Positions 1 through 7,846 of a stretch of 64,000 bases of DNA are shown here, piece after piece. Position 1 is the first letter of the stretch. Every line of letters begins with the position of its first letter. The translations under genes were made by a program, and so were the position numbers. This stretch comes from Pseudomonas frederiksbergensis (GTDB lineage Bacteria; Pseudomonadota; Gammaproteobacteria; Pseudomonadales; Pseudomonadaceae). The notes under the pieces are model-generated. The model did not search any database. It was not told the origin of the DNA and was given only the letters and a program-made list of their open reading frames with translations. Location: NCBI RefSeq assembly GCF_003732665.1, contig NZ_MOBP01000014.1, positions 204,605-268,604 of the forward strand, written 5' to 3'.

Positions 1-1919
1 GCGCAAATAATCACCCCGTAACGACCGGTTCGCTCCCGGGTCGCCTCGGGTATCGACCCGGCGTCGAAATGCTGTTTGTAGGCTTCTACGCGATAGATCG
101 CCAAGCGCCCGTGTTCGATAAATTTCCTGTTGGATTGCGTAAGCTGCGACAACACATAGCGAATGGTGGTCGAGAGGCCGGCTATCAACTCGTTGTAGTG
201 ACTATGCACGGCGGTTTCGTACAAATCGGCCACCGGAAACAGGTCCTTGAGCCCCGGAAATTCCTGATAAATATCGCGGCCCCGGACACGCCCCCAGTCT
301 TGCGAGTGAAGTTGGTCGCTCATGTACAGATCCAGCACCGACACTTCGCGTCCGGCACCGCCGCCAGAGCCCCGGTGCTTGACCAGCCGTTCATGTGGGT
401 CGCAGGCCGGTTCGTTCGATGCCAGCTCTTTCAATGCGAGGGCTTTGCGCCGGGGAATGGGTTTGTTGATTGCATCCAGAGCGCTCGACAGGGTCTGGAC
501 GTGTTCGTTATAGGCCTTGATGCCTTGATTGATCGTTTCGAGGCGCAGTTCGCCGTTTGCGTCCCGTTGGATCAGGCCATTCATCAACGCCCACGTCACA
601 ACCGGGTCGATCCCCGCCAGGGCATGCAACTCGTTGAGTTGCGGGGTGAGCTCGGCGATCGGGCTGAAGCCCAGCATGTGTTCGTAGGTCATACGCCGGG
701 CCGCACCGGGAACGACACTTTCGGCCAGGCCCACAGCCTGGCTCAGGATGACCCAGCCCGGGGTTCCGACCTTCAACGAAGGGGGCAGTTCGCGCACCAG
801 ATACGCCGGCGCCATCCCTGCCAACACCAGTTCGGCCACCAGAGGGGCGATGAGTTTGTGGAGCTTGCAGCGCTGAATCAGATGCGCTTCCAGGTCGCTG
901 CGGATATCGGAAGGCAAGCGCTGGACATGGGCTGACGAGTAGAGCTTGAACCCGGCGAACGTTGTATTGGCGGTGTCGACGTCGGGATCGAGGTCCAGCA
1001 GCATGGCGGCGATCAGCAACTGATTGATCAACTGTTTCGACGGCTGGGGGCCGGATTCGTCGGCGAACCAACCCAGCGCGTCAATGTACTTCTGCCCGGT
1101 TTCATCCAGGAGGCCGGCGTCGCTGATCAGCCGTTGCAAGCGGTACTCGAGGCTTTGCGGTTGCTTGTCCGACCCTGCGTTTTCCAACACCAGCGATGCA
1201 CCGAAGTATTCGGCCAGCGGCATTTCATTGCCGGTCAGTTGTGCGGTGATGCCACGAATAATTGCGCGGTTGTTCTCGGTGAGTGCGAAAGGTGAATCGG
1301 CTGGCGCGTCCAGCAGTTCCCAGTAGTTTTCCGTGTCCGGCATAACGGCGAAGTTGAGCAGGTCAATCAGCGCTTTGGTACTTTCTTCATCGGTGGGCAG
1401 TGGCAAGTTGTGGAAACGCAACCATTGGCCTACTGCAATCCGGTTATTGGAAGAGATAAATCCGCCGGTGATTCTGGCCATCTTTGCCAGTAACTCAAGA
1501 TCCTGTGCGAACCCGTTAAGTTGATTGATATGAGGGGTGATGTCGATGCGTGCAAAGAAGTAGTTGGTGACAGATTCAGAGGCATTGCCTGGAAGAGCGG
1601 AAGAACTGATGTCTTCCCGGACGTAATAGAGTCGACTTTCCTGGTCAACATGGAAACTGGCCTGTTCGGGAATAAGCTGTTCGGCGCGGATGTTCATGAA
1701 GTCCGGCTGTCGGATCATTCGCGACAACACCAAGGCACTGCTTTGATGAACGGCATGGAGCGCGGAGCCGGGCACGCAGGAAACGGCCAGCAGGTCCCAT
1801 GGCCACGCCAGCGTCTGGTGGATGTACTCATCACCCATGGCGTGTGTGAGCGCTTCGATAATCACCATTCGTTGGCGTTCGTCGCCGGAAGTCAGGGTGG
1901 CCTGTTCTTGCAATTGCAT
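1..1919 (-). CDS. N-terminal part of a very large toxin-like protein (partial)
   Basis: An open frame of 639 codons starts at an ATG at 1919 and runs without a stop off the left edge. The start is chosen because it opens the frame and has AAGATGGA about 9 bases upstream. I see no signal peptide, clear membrane segment or named catalytic motif. The chain is mostly helical-looking and hydrophilic, with a Gly-rich spot (GSGGGAG) near residue 520 followed by VSVLDLYMSDQL. Length and style resemble the multi-thousand-residue toxin-like proteins of fluorescent Pseudomonas, for example those named membrane-targeted effector or dermonecrotic toxin-like. That is a resemblance, not a domain match. The start faces a roughly 230-bp AT-rich spacer (1920-2153). 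I am confident it is coding and unsure of its function. Confidence 0.7.
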   Translation of the reverse strand, partial: MQLQEQATLTSGDERQRMVIIEALTHAMGDEYIHQTLAWPWDLLAVSCVPGSALHAVHQSSALVLSRMIRQPDFMNIRAEQLIPEQASFHVDQESRLYYVREDISSSALPGNASESVTNYFFARIDITPHINQLNGFAQDLELLAKMARITGGFISSNNRIAVGQWLRFHNLPLPTDEESTKALIDLLNFAVMPDTENYWELLDAPADSPFALTENNRAIIRGITAQLTGNEMPLAEYFGASLVLENAGSDKQPQSLEYRLQRLISDAGLLDETGQKYIDALGWFADESGPQPSKQLINQLLIAAMLLDLDPDVDTANTTFAGFKLYSSAHVQRLPSDIRSDLEAHLIQRCKLHKLIAPLVAELVLAGMAPAYLVRELPPSLKVGTPGWVILSQAVGLAESVVPGAARRMTYEHMLGFSPIAELTPQLNELHALAGIDPVVTWALMNGLIQRDANGELRLETINQGIKAYNEHVQTLSSALDAINKPIPRRKALALKELASNEPACDPHERLVKHRGSGGGAGREVSVLDLYMSDQLHSQDWGRVRGRDIYQEFPGLKDLFPVADLYETAVHSHYNELIAGLSTTIRYVLSQLTQSNRKFIEHGRLAIYRVEAYKQHFDAGSIPEATRERTGRYGVIIC

Positions 1920-2153
1920 GATTGAAGTTCCATCTTCGAATGAATGAGAAGTTCCCTGACGGGCGGGAACTTGCTCGTCACGCTAAGGGAACTGAGGCGC
2001 GCTGTCTTTTTATCTATATGTCCACATATGTATAAAACAGGCGTGAGAAGAAGAGGGCGCCGGTTGGCGTGCCACGTCTATGGGGGAGTGTTTTATTGCA
2101 GTATGTATATTCGGAAGTTTGCCAGTGTTTCTTTTTATTGATGGCAGCCGATG

Positions 2154-2987
2154 TCAACTTCGATATTGCCCAGGCGTCGCCGCCAGATGCTGTTTGAATA
2201 CCCGTTGAAAGTGCGCCTGATCGGCAAACCCGGCTTCAAGTGCCACATCGGCAATCAACTTGCCGCTGCGCAGCTGCTCCCGAGCGAACTGGATACGCCG
2301 GTTGAGCAAAAACGCATGGGGTGTCATGCCGTAATGCTGCTTGAACGCACGGATCAGGTAGGACGGCGACAACTGCGCCGCCGCGCAAATATCTTCCAGC
2401 TTGAGCAGTTGCGTGCAGTTATCGCGGATGTACTCGGCGGCCCGTTCCAGTTTGAAATTGGGCTCGCGCAGCGGTTGATCGCCGGGATTGAGGCGCTGTT
2501 GCACATCGGTGAAAAACTCCACCACCGCGCTGTGCTTGCGCAGCACATCCTGCTGGCCATCGACCAACACCTCATACAAACCCTTGAGCCCGGCAAACAG
2601 GCTGGCGTCGTGCAGATGAGTGATGGAAAACCGCCGGAACGCCTGCTCCTGACTGAACCCCAATTGATGCTGCAAGTCGGTCAGCCACGGCGTCTCGACG
2701 TAGAGCATCAGGTACGACCAGGGCTGGTCATCGATGGGGTTGCAGGCGTGGACGTCACCGGGGTTCATCAGCACCACCGTGCCGGCACTGACCTCGAACG
2801 CCGATTGCTCATGCACATACGTGCTGCGCCCCGCAGTGATCGCACCGATGGAAAAATGCGCGTGGGAATGCCGGGCATAACAGACGTCACGCCCATCAGC
2901 GATGGCCCGGGCCTCGATGAAGGGCAGGGCGTCGTCGCGCCAGAAACGCGGGGCTTTGTCGGCATCTTTGGCAACGGCGTGCTTCAT
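2154..2987 (-). CDS. AraC/XylS family transcriptional regulator
   Basis: This 277-residue protein has the two-part AraC build. Residues about 15-105 form a cupin-like sensor domain (HSHAHFSIG, then MNPGDVHACNP). The last 100 residues carry two helix-turn-helix units, with LLKLEDICAAAQLSPSYLIRAF in the first and the signature region VALEAGFADQAHFQRVFKQHLAATPGQYR in the second. Proteins of this type activate neighbouring genes when a small ligand binds the cupin domain. It lies 59 bp downstream of the TonB receptor on the same strand, so it may be read with the iron operon. The cupin domain is not the PchR type usual for siderophore receptors, however, so its target is open. Confidence 0.88.
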   Translation of the reverse strand: MKHAVAKDADKAPRFWRDDALPFIEARAIADGRDVCYARHSHAHFSIGAITAGRSTYVHEQSAFEVSAGTVVLMNPGDVHACNPIDDQPWSYLMLYVETPWLTDLQHQLGFSQEQAFRRFSITHLHDASLFAGLKGLYEVLVDGQQDVLRKHSAVVEFFTDVQQRLNPGDQPLREPNFKLERAAEYIRDNCTQLLKLEDICAAAQLSPSYLIRAFKQHYGMTPHAFLLNRRIQFAREQLRSGKLIADVALEAGFADQAHFQRVFKQHLAATPGQYRS

Positions 2988-3046
2988 CGTCGGTGTCCTG
3001 GGCGGGTCAGGCCCCGAGTGTATTAGCTCTTGCCGTCAAAGGCCCG

Positions 3047-5467
3047 CTAGAAATCCCACTGGGTCGTCACCTGCACACTTCGCGGCTCTCCATAAAACCC
3101 GGTGCCGAAATTGCCAAGCCCGGTGTAGTAGGTCTTGTCGAACAGGTTCTTCACGTTGAGCATCGCGCTCAGGTGTTCGTTGACGCGATAGCGCGTCATC
3201 ACGTCCACCAGGTAATAACTCTGCTGAGTGATGCGCGCAGCGTGGCCGCTGCCGTTGGCGCTGGGCTGGAACACGTTGCCGAAGAATTCGCTCTGCCAGT
3301 TCACCCCAGCCCCGACCGTGAGTTTTTCCCAGGCACCAGGCAAGCGATAGGTGCTGAACACGCGCACCACTTGCGCCGGGGCGGTGGTTTGCAGCACAGA
3401 GCCGTAGACGTCATCGCCCTTGGTATCACGGGTGTGGTTGTAGGTGTAGCCGGCCGAGAGTTTCCAGCCTTCGCGCACTTCGCCGGCCAGCTCGAACTCG
3501 AAACCCTTGGTAGTCGCGCCTTGCACCGGGCGGTACACCGACTCGGTGTTGACGCCGCTGACGTACTCGGCGAGGTTGCCTTGTTCGATGCGGAACAGGG
3601 CGAACCGGGCGTTCAGCCGCCCGGCGAAATATTCAGCCTTGATCCCGGCTTCGTAGGCGTCGCCTTCTACCGGGTCGAGCAATCGGCCCGAGGCGTCTTT
3701 GCTCATTTGCGGCTGATAGATGTTGGTGTAGCTGGTGTACGCCGAGTAGGTGTCGTCGAGGTCGTAGATCAGCCCGGCGTAGGGCGTGACCACGCCGCTC
3801 TGGCGGTAACCGTCGCGCACATCCGGGGCGCTGAAGTAGTCGAGGTGATCGCTGCCCTTGAAGTCGCTGACCCGCGCGCCAAGGATCAGCGCCAGGTCAG
3901 CGCTGGGCTTCAGGCGCGTGGCCAGGTAGGCGCCGGTCTGGCGCTGGACGATGTCGTCGTTGCCGATCTGGGGGATGTCCGGTTTCGGGAATTCGCCGCG
4001 CCAATCGAAGATGCTGCCGTCCAGCGCCGGGTAGACCGAGCCGTGTACCGGGATGTCCTGGCGGGTGTTCATCGCCATGAAACCGGCGATCAACTCGTGC
4101 TCGCGCCCGAACAGACTGAACGGGCCGCTGAGGTTGACGTCGAGGTTGTCCTGCACCTCATCGCCCTTGAATTTACCCATGTACATGAACATGCCGTCGC
4201 CGCTGACCGGGTCCGGATTACCACCGCTGGCCGAGGCGAGAAAGGTGTCGTGCTGGCGGTGTTTGCGGTCGTAGCTGACCTTGAGTTTCCAGGCGTTGGC
4301 CAGTTGCTGTTCCAGCGAAGCAAAAAGCGTCTGGTTGCTGAAATCCCGGCGGCTCCAGTCGCTGGCCGGGTTGAACGAGCGGGAGAAGTGCGTGCGAGAA
4401 CCGTCGCTGTAGAACATCGGGAAACCGGTCCAACTGGCGCCACGGGAACGGGTGTTTTGCTGATCGATGCCGAAGGTCAGCAGGGTGTCCGGGGTCAGGT
4501 CGGCTTCGAGGATGGCGTAGGCGATGTCCCGGGTGTTTTGGTAGTGATCGGCGTGGGCGCTGCGGTCCTGATGGACCCCGACCAAACGCCCGCGCAGCTT
4601 GCCGCTGTCGGTCAACGGGCCGGCGATATCGCCCTCGCTGCGGTAGCTGTCCCAGGAACCGACGCTGCCGCTGACCGAGGCCTTGAAGGTCGGGGTCGGG
4701 CGCTTGCGGATCAGGTTGACGGTGGCCGACGGATCGCCCGAACCGGTCATCAGGCCGGTGGCGCCCTTGATGATTTCCACGCGGTCGAAGGTCGCCATGT
4801 CGGTGCTGGTGGTGCCGTAATCGTAGACGCCGTCGTAGTCGGTATTTACCCCGTCGTACTGGAAATTGGTGATCGGCAGGCCGCGACTGGAAAACTCCCA
4901 GCGCTCGCTGTCGTAGTTCTGCACGCTGACACCGGGGGCGCGGCGCAGCACGTCGGCGATGTTGGTGCCGCCCTGGTCGTCCATTTGCTGGCGGGTGATG
5001 ACCGTGACCGATTGTGGGGTTTGTCGCAATGACAGCGCCAGACCGGTGGCCGAGGAGGTCGAGCCGGTGGTGTAGGCGTGGGTGTCTTCGGTGACGGCGC
5101 CGAGGTTCAGGCCCGCGACAGTCGTGGCGTCCAGTTCAAGCGGGCCACCCGTGGTTCGCAGGACATAACCGCCGCCGACCTGGGGTTGCGCTTGCAGGCC
5201 GCTGCCCTGCAACAGGCGTTGCAAGGCTTGTTGTTCGGTGAAGTCGCCATTGAGCCCCGAGCTGATTTTGCCGCTGGCCAGGTCGTTGTGCCCGGCCAGG
5301 AAAATCCCGGCCTGTTCGGCGAAGCGGTTAAGCACGTTGACCAACGAACCGGCAGCGATCGCATAGTGGCGCTTCTGGCTGGCGGACTGCTCGCTGGCGG
5401 CCGGGGCGATGCCTGGCGCCAGGCTGATCAGCCCCGCCGCCAGCGCCAGTGCCATCGGCCGAATCAC
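3047..5467 (-). CDS. TonB-dependent siderophore receptor with N-terminal signalling domain (FpvA/FecA type)
   Basis: This outer-membrane receptor imports a ferric siderophore using TonB energy. The frame stays open upstream of 5467, but that extension lies inside fecR. The likely start is a GTG at 5467 overlapping the fecR stop (GTGA), giving 806 residues; ATG 5455 is the alternative. A signal peptide (MALALAAGLISLAPGIAPAA) is followed by a secretin/STN signalling domain (about residues 30-100, AIAAGSLVNVLNRFAEQAGI). Next come a plug domain (LRQTPQSVTVITRQQMDDQ to RVEIIKGATGLMTGSGDPSATVNLIRK) and a beta-barrel ending in the aromatic WDF typical of outer-membrane proteins. The STN domain together with the upstream FecR and sigma factor shows that it reports substrate binding to its own regulators. 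The siderophore cannot be told from sequence. Confidence 0.9.
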   Translation of the reverse strand: MIRPMALALAAGLISLAPGIAPAASEQSASQKRHYAIAAGSLVNVLNRFAEQAGIFLAGHNDLASGKISSGLNGDFTEQQALQRLLQGSGLQAQPQVGGGYVLRTTGGPLELDATTVAGLNLGAVTEDTHAYTTGSTSSATGLALSLRQTPQSVTVITRQQMDDQGGTNIADVLRRAPGVSVQNYDSERWEFSSRGLPITNFQYDGVNTDYDGVYDYGTTSTDMATFDRVEIIKGATGLMTGSGDPSATVNLIRKRPTPTFKASVSGSVGSWDSYRSEGDIAGPLTDSGKLRGRLVGVHQDRSAHADHYQNTRDIAYAILEADLTPDTLLTFGIDQQNTRSRGASWTGFPMFYSDGSRTHFSRSFNPASDWSRRDFSNQTLFASLEQQLANAWKLKVSYDRKHRQHDTFLASASGGNPDPVSGDGMFMYMGKFKGDEVQDNLDVNLSGPFSLFGREHELIAGFMAMNTRQDIPVHGSVYPALDGSIFDWRGEFPKPDIPQIGNDDIVQRQTGAYLATRLKPSADLALILGARVSDFKGSDHLDYFSAPDVRDGYRQSGVVTPYAGLIYDLDDTYSAYTSYTNIYQPQMSKDASGRLLDPVEGDAYEAGIKAEYFAGRLNARFALFRIEQGNLAEYVSGVNTESVYRPVQGATTKGFEFELAGEVREGWKLSAGYTYNHTRDTKGDDVYGSVLQTTAPAQVVRVFSTYRLPGAWEKLTVGAGVNWQSEFFGNVFQPSANGSGHAARITQQSYYLVDVMTRYRVNEHLSAMLNVKNLFDKTYYTGLGNFGTGFYGEPRSVQVTTQWDF

Positions 5468-6447
5468 GCTTTCGGGCCGACGCTGACCCACCAGGCCATG
5501 GTCTTGTGCACCCGGATCGGCAGGGCCGCTTCCAGCAGGCGCAGGGCCTGATCGGTGTCTTTGAGCGGGAACGAACCCATCACCGGCAGCCCGGCGATGG
5601 CCGGATCGCAGGCCAGGTGCCCCGGCCGGTAGCGACTCAATTCCTCGATCAACTGCCCCAGCGGCAGGTTGTCCGCCAGCAGCACCCCACGGCGCCAGGC
5701 TTCGCGTCCTGCCGCTGCCGGCGTGGCGGCTGAAGTCTGATCCTCGGTGAACGCCAATTGCCGGCCCGCCTCGACGATGTGTACCTGGCCGCTCAACGTC
5801 CGGACTTCGACCGCGCCTTCGTAGACGTTCAACACCGTCTGGCGTTGGTCCTGACGCACGCTGAAACGCGTACCCAGCGCACGCATACGGCCTTGGGCGG
5901 TTTGTACCAGAAACGGTCTGCTGCGGTCTTTGGCGGTGTCGATCAACACTTCGCCGCAACGGAGCAGCAACAGCCGTTGCCCGGCATCGAAGCGCACGTT
6001 CAGCGCGCTCAGGGCGTTGAGCCAGATCCGGCTGCCGTCGGTGAGCAGGCTTTCCCGGGTTTCTCCAGTGCCGGTAGCCAGGTTGGCGGTCCAGCGGCCC
6101 AGCGCATCCGGCAACGGACTTTGCCGCCAGGCACCCCAGCCCAACAGACTGCCCGACGCCAGGATAAACAGCCCCTTGAGCGTCTGCCGGCGGTTGATCG
6201 GTGCGCGAGGGGTGTTGCGCAGCACATGGCTGGCCGCTTGAGGTTGATCATTGTGCAGCGCGGTGAAGCGTTGGCCGACCCGCTCGACGTAGCGCCAGGC
6301 TTGCTGATGCTCGCCACTTTTTGCCAGCCAGGCCTGCCAGCGCTCGCGGTCCTGTTCGCCGGCCTGTTGGTCGTGCAGTTGCACATACCATTGCGCCGCC
6401 TGTTCGAGGCTGGCGTGGCTGATGCTGTTCGAGGAAATGCCGGACAT
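5464..6447 (-). CDS. FecR-family anti-sigma factor / transmembrane signal transducer
   Basis: This 327-residue inner-membrane protein links the receptor to the sigma factor. The N-terminal cytoplasmic part matches the DUF4880 type (EQAAQWYVQLHD, then W-x-AWL and HQQAWRYVERV). One membrane segment follows at about residues 91-106 (GLFILASGSLLGWGAW). The periplasmic FecR domain comes next (TGTGETRESLLTDGSRIWLNALS, GEVLIDTAKD), with an STN-like C-terminus. It starts 3 bp after the sigma-factor stop and its own stop overlaps the receptor GTG, so the three genes are translationally linked. Family knowledge says it holds the sigma factor inactive, or assists it, until the loaded receptor signals. 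Confidence 0.9.
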   Translation of the reverse strand: MSGISSNSISHASLEQAAQWYVQLHDQQAGEQDRERWQAWLAKSGEHQQAWRYVERVGQRFTALHNDQPQAASHVLRNTPRAPINRRQTLKGLFILASGSLLGWGAWRQSPLPDALGRWTANLATGTGETRESLLTDGSRIWLNALSALNVRFDAGQRLLLLRCGEVLIDTAKDRSRPFLVQTAQGRMRALGTRFSVRQDQRQTVLNVYEGAVEVRTLSGQVHIVEAGRQLAFTEDQTSAATPAAAGREAWRRGVLLADNLPLGQLIEELSRYRPGHLACDPAIAGLPVMGSFPLKDTDQALRLLEAALPIRVHKTMAWWVSVGPKA

Positions 6448-6450
6448 GGA

Positions 6451-6975
6451 TTACTCGATCAGCAGGCCGTCGAGTTCGGCCTCGAGCAGCGCGCAATGCA
6501 TCAACGCCTGGGCGAGGTATTTCTTCACCATGCGCTCGCACACGCCGATTTCCTCGGCGATGGCGCGGTAGGGCAGGCCATGCACCTGGGCCAGGATGAA
6601 CGCATCGCGCACCCGCGCCGGCAACCGTTGCAGCATGGCGTCCACTTCATAGAGGGTTTCGACGATGATCGCCCGTTGCTCCGGCGACGGCTGCACGGCT
6701 TGAGGGCGAGCGGCGAGGGTGTCGAGCCAGGCTTGCTCCAGTTGGCGGCGGCGCCAGTGATCGATGCACAGACCCCGAGCGATGGTCGCCAGGTACGAGC
6801 GTTCACGGGTTTCGCAGTCGAAGGCGGGCGGACGCTTGAGCACCCGGATAAAGGTGTCATGGGCCAGGTCGGCGGCATCGAAGGCGTTGCTCAAGCGTCG
6901 ACGCAGTAGCTCATGCAACCAGCGGTGATGCGCGAGGTAGAGGTTCTGAACGCAGGAGGAATCGGCGACCGTCAT
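6451..6975 (-). CDS. ECF sigma factor, FecI/iron-starvation type
   Basis: This 174-residue sigma-70 family protein of the extracytoplasmic-function group should direct RNA polymerase to the receptor promoter. Region 2 is at about residues 10-75 (LYLAHHRWLHELLRRRL, AADLAHDTFIRVL, RSYLATIARGLCIDHWRR). Region 4 is at about 110-165 (LPARVRDAFILAQVHGLPYRAIAEEIGV, MVKKYLAQAL). The frame is open further upstream to 7164, but that part has no sigma homology. ATG 6975 gives the usual FecI length, although its ribosome site is weak. It heads the sigma/FecR/receptor operon, and two candidate Fur boxes lie just upstream. Confidence 0.9.
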   Translation of the reverse strand: MTVADSSCVQNLYLAHHRWLHELLRRRLSNAFDAADLAHDTFIRVLKRPPAFDCETRERSYLATIARGLCIDHWRRRQLEQAWLDTLAARPQAVQPSPEQRAIIVETLYEVDAMLQRLPARVRDAFILAQVHGLPYRAIAEEIGVCERMVKKYLAQALMHCALLEAELDGLLIE

Positions 6976-7012
6976 CGTGAGCACATGTCCATGGGCGACG
7001 TACGCCTTCAGT

Positions 7013-7076
7013 GCAAATAAGAATGGGTCGCGATTAAACCAAATGGTTTTGCTGTTCGCAAATGATATTGGTTTGC
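7013..7076 (-). promoter_or_regulatory. Two candidate Fur boxes upstream of the ECF sigma gene
   Basis: Two 19-bp near-palindromes start with GCAAAT and end with GC. At 7058-7076 the sequence GCAAATGATATTGGTTTGC matches 16 of 19 positions of the pattern GCAAATGATAATCATTTGC often seen for Pseudomonas Fur. At 7013-7031 the match is 13 of 19. They lie 38 and 83 bp upstream of the sigma-factor start, where iron repression of such operons is expected. Matching was by eye and the reference pattern is from memory. Confidence 0.4.
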
Positions 7077-7268
7077 TTTTAGGCGGCGGAGCGGGGCAAT
7101 GGGTTGCGTTGTAGTCACTATGACTGGGTTTTGAGTCATTAAGACCAACGCGGGCTTGAGTCATATTGACCGCATGGCAGCCAACCTGTTGATTTACCGA
7201 CCTATAAATCCTGGCACGGGTTTTGGATTAGCCAACGTACAACTGAACGGCTTCAGGAGTACGGAAAA

Positions 7269-7517
7269 ATGTTCGATTTCTTCAGCAATCCCCAGAACGT
7301 TCTGCGCCTGTCGAGCAAAGTGTTGGGCCTGGGCCTGACCCTGCTTTTAGTCGGCATCTACGGCGCCTACTTTTACGGCGGTCACTTGCCCATCGTAGCG
7401 CTGGTGTCGATGCACGCCATGACCATCATCGGTCCGACCTTGCTCAAAATCGGCTATGTGATGCGGCTGCTGGCCCAGCATCGGCTGAGCGTGCGCCCTG
7501 TCGCGGCAATGGCATAA
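7269..7517 (+). CDS. ppyR: Small two-helix inner-membrane protein, PpyR-like
   Basis: This 82-residue protein has two hydrophobic helices, about residues 18-37 (VLGLGLTLLLVGIYGAYF) and 42-64 (IVALVSMHAMTIIGPTLLKIGYVM). A short basic tail (RLLAQHRLSVRPVAAMA) follows. Sequence and size agree with what I recall of PpyR, described in P. aeruginosa as a membrane regulator affecting psl and pyoverdine genes. The name rests on memory and is tentative. CAGGAG sits about 11 bases before the ATG. It is divergent from the iron sigma operon, with a 293-bp spacer between them. Its last 38 codons, including the stop, are duplicated downstream at 7628-7741. Confidence 0.6.
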   Translation: MFDFFSNPQNVLRLSSKVLGLGLTLLLVGIYGAYFYGGHLPIVALVSMHAMTIIGPTLLKIGYVMRLLAQHRLSVRPVAAMA

Positions 7518-7528
7518 AACACAACCTT

Positions 7529-7618
7529 GTAGGAGCAAGGCTTGCCCGCGAAGGCGGTGTGTCAGCCGACATCAATGCTGGCTGACACACCGCCTTCGCG
7601 GGCAAGCCTCGCTCCTAC
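7529..7618. repeat. REP pair (BIME)
   Basis: An imperfect palindrome begins GTAGGAGCAAGGCTTGCCCG and ends with the complementary CGGGCAAGCCTCGCTCCTAC. The inner arms read GTGTCAGCC and GGCTGACAC. It separates ppyR from the duplicated copy of its tail. Confidence 0.85.
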
Positions 7619-7627
7619 GGGAGGTTT

Positions 7628-7741
7628 GTGTCGATGCACGCCTTGACCATCATCGGCCCGACCTTGCTCAAAATCGGCTATGTGATGCGGTTGCTGGCCC
7701 AGCATCGGCTGAGCGTCTGCCCTGTCGCGGCAATGGCATAA
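7628..7741 (+). pseudogene. Duplicated 3' end of the PpyR-like gene
   Basis: These 114 bp repeat 7404-7517 (codons 46-82 plus the stop) at an offset of 224 bp, with no gaps and 5 mismatches. Of the affected residues only two change (Met to Leu and Arg to Cys). The fragment keeps the second membrane helix and the tail. A GGGAGG at 7619-7624 lies 9 bases before the in-frame ATG at 7634, so a 35-residue peptide (7634-7741) could be made. I class it as a gene fragment because it lacks the first helix. Confidence 0.75.
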
Positions 7742-7752
7742 AGCGCAAACCT

Positions 7753-7840
7753 GTGGGAGCGGGCTTGCTCGCGAAAGCGGTGTACCAGCCGCCATCAATG
7801 GTGCCTGACACTCCGCTTTCGCGAGCAAGCCCGCTCCCAC
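7753..7840. repeat. REP pair (BIME)
   Basis: A palindrome of arms GTGGGAGCGGGCTTGCTCGC and GCGAGCAAGCCCGCTCCCAC surrounds a diverged centre. It directly follows the duplicated ppyR tail and precedes the 3' end of the LysR gene. With the other repeats it fills the 329-bp gene-free stretch 7518-7846. Confidence 0.9.
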
Positions 7841-7846
7841 AAGGGG

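Noticed and set aside
2993..5032. Long open frame of 679 codons on the plus strand
   Set aside because: It is antisense to the TonB receptor; its composition (runs of Val, Ala, Gly, His) and lack of domains mark it as a shadow of a GC-rich gene.
7212..7228. Sigma-54-like promoter TGGCACGGGTTTTGGA upstream of the PpyR-like gene
   Set aside because: The -24 half is good, but the essential GC of the -12 half reads GG, so it is not reported as a promoter.
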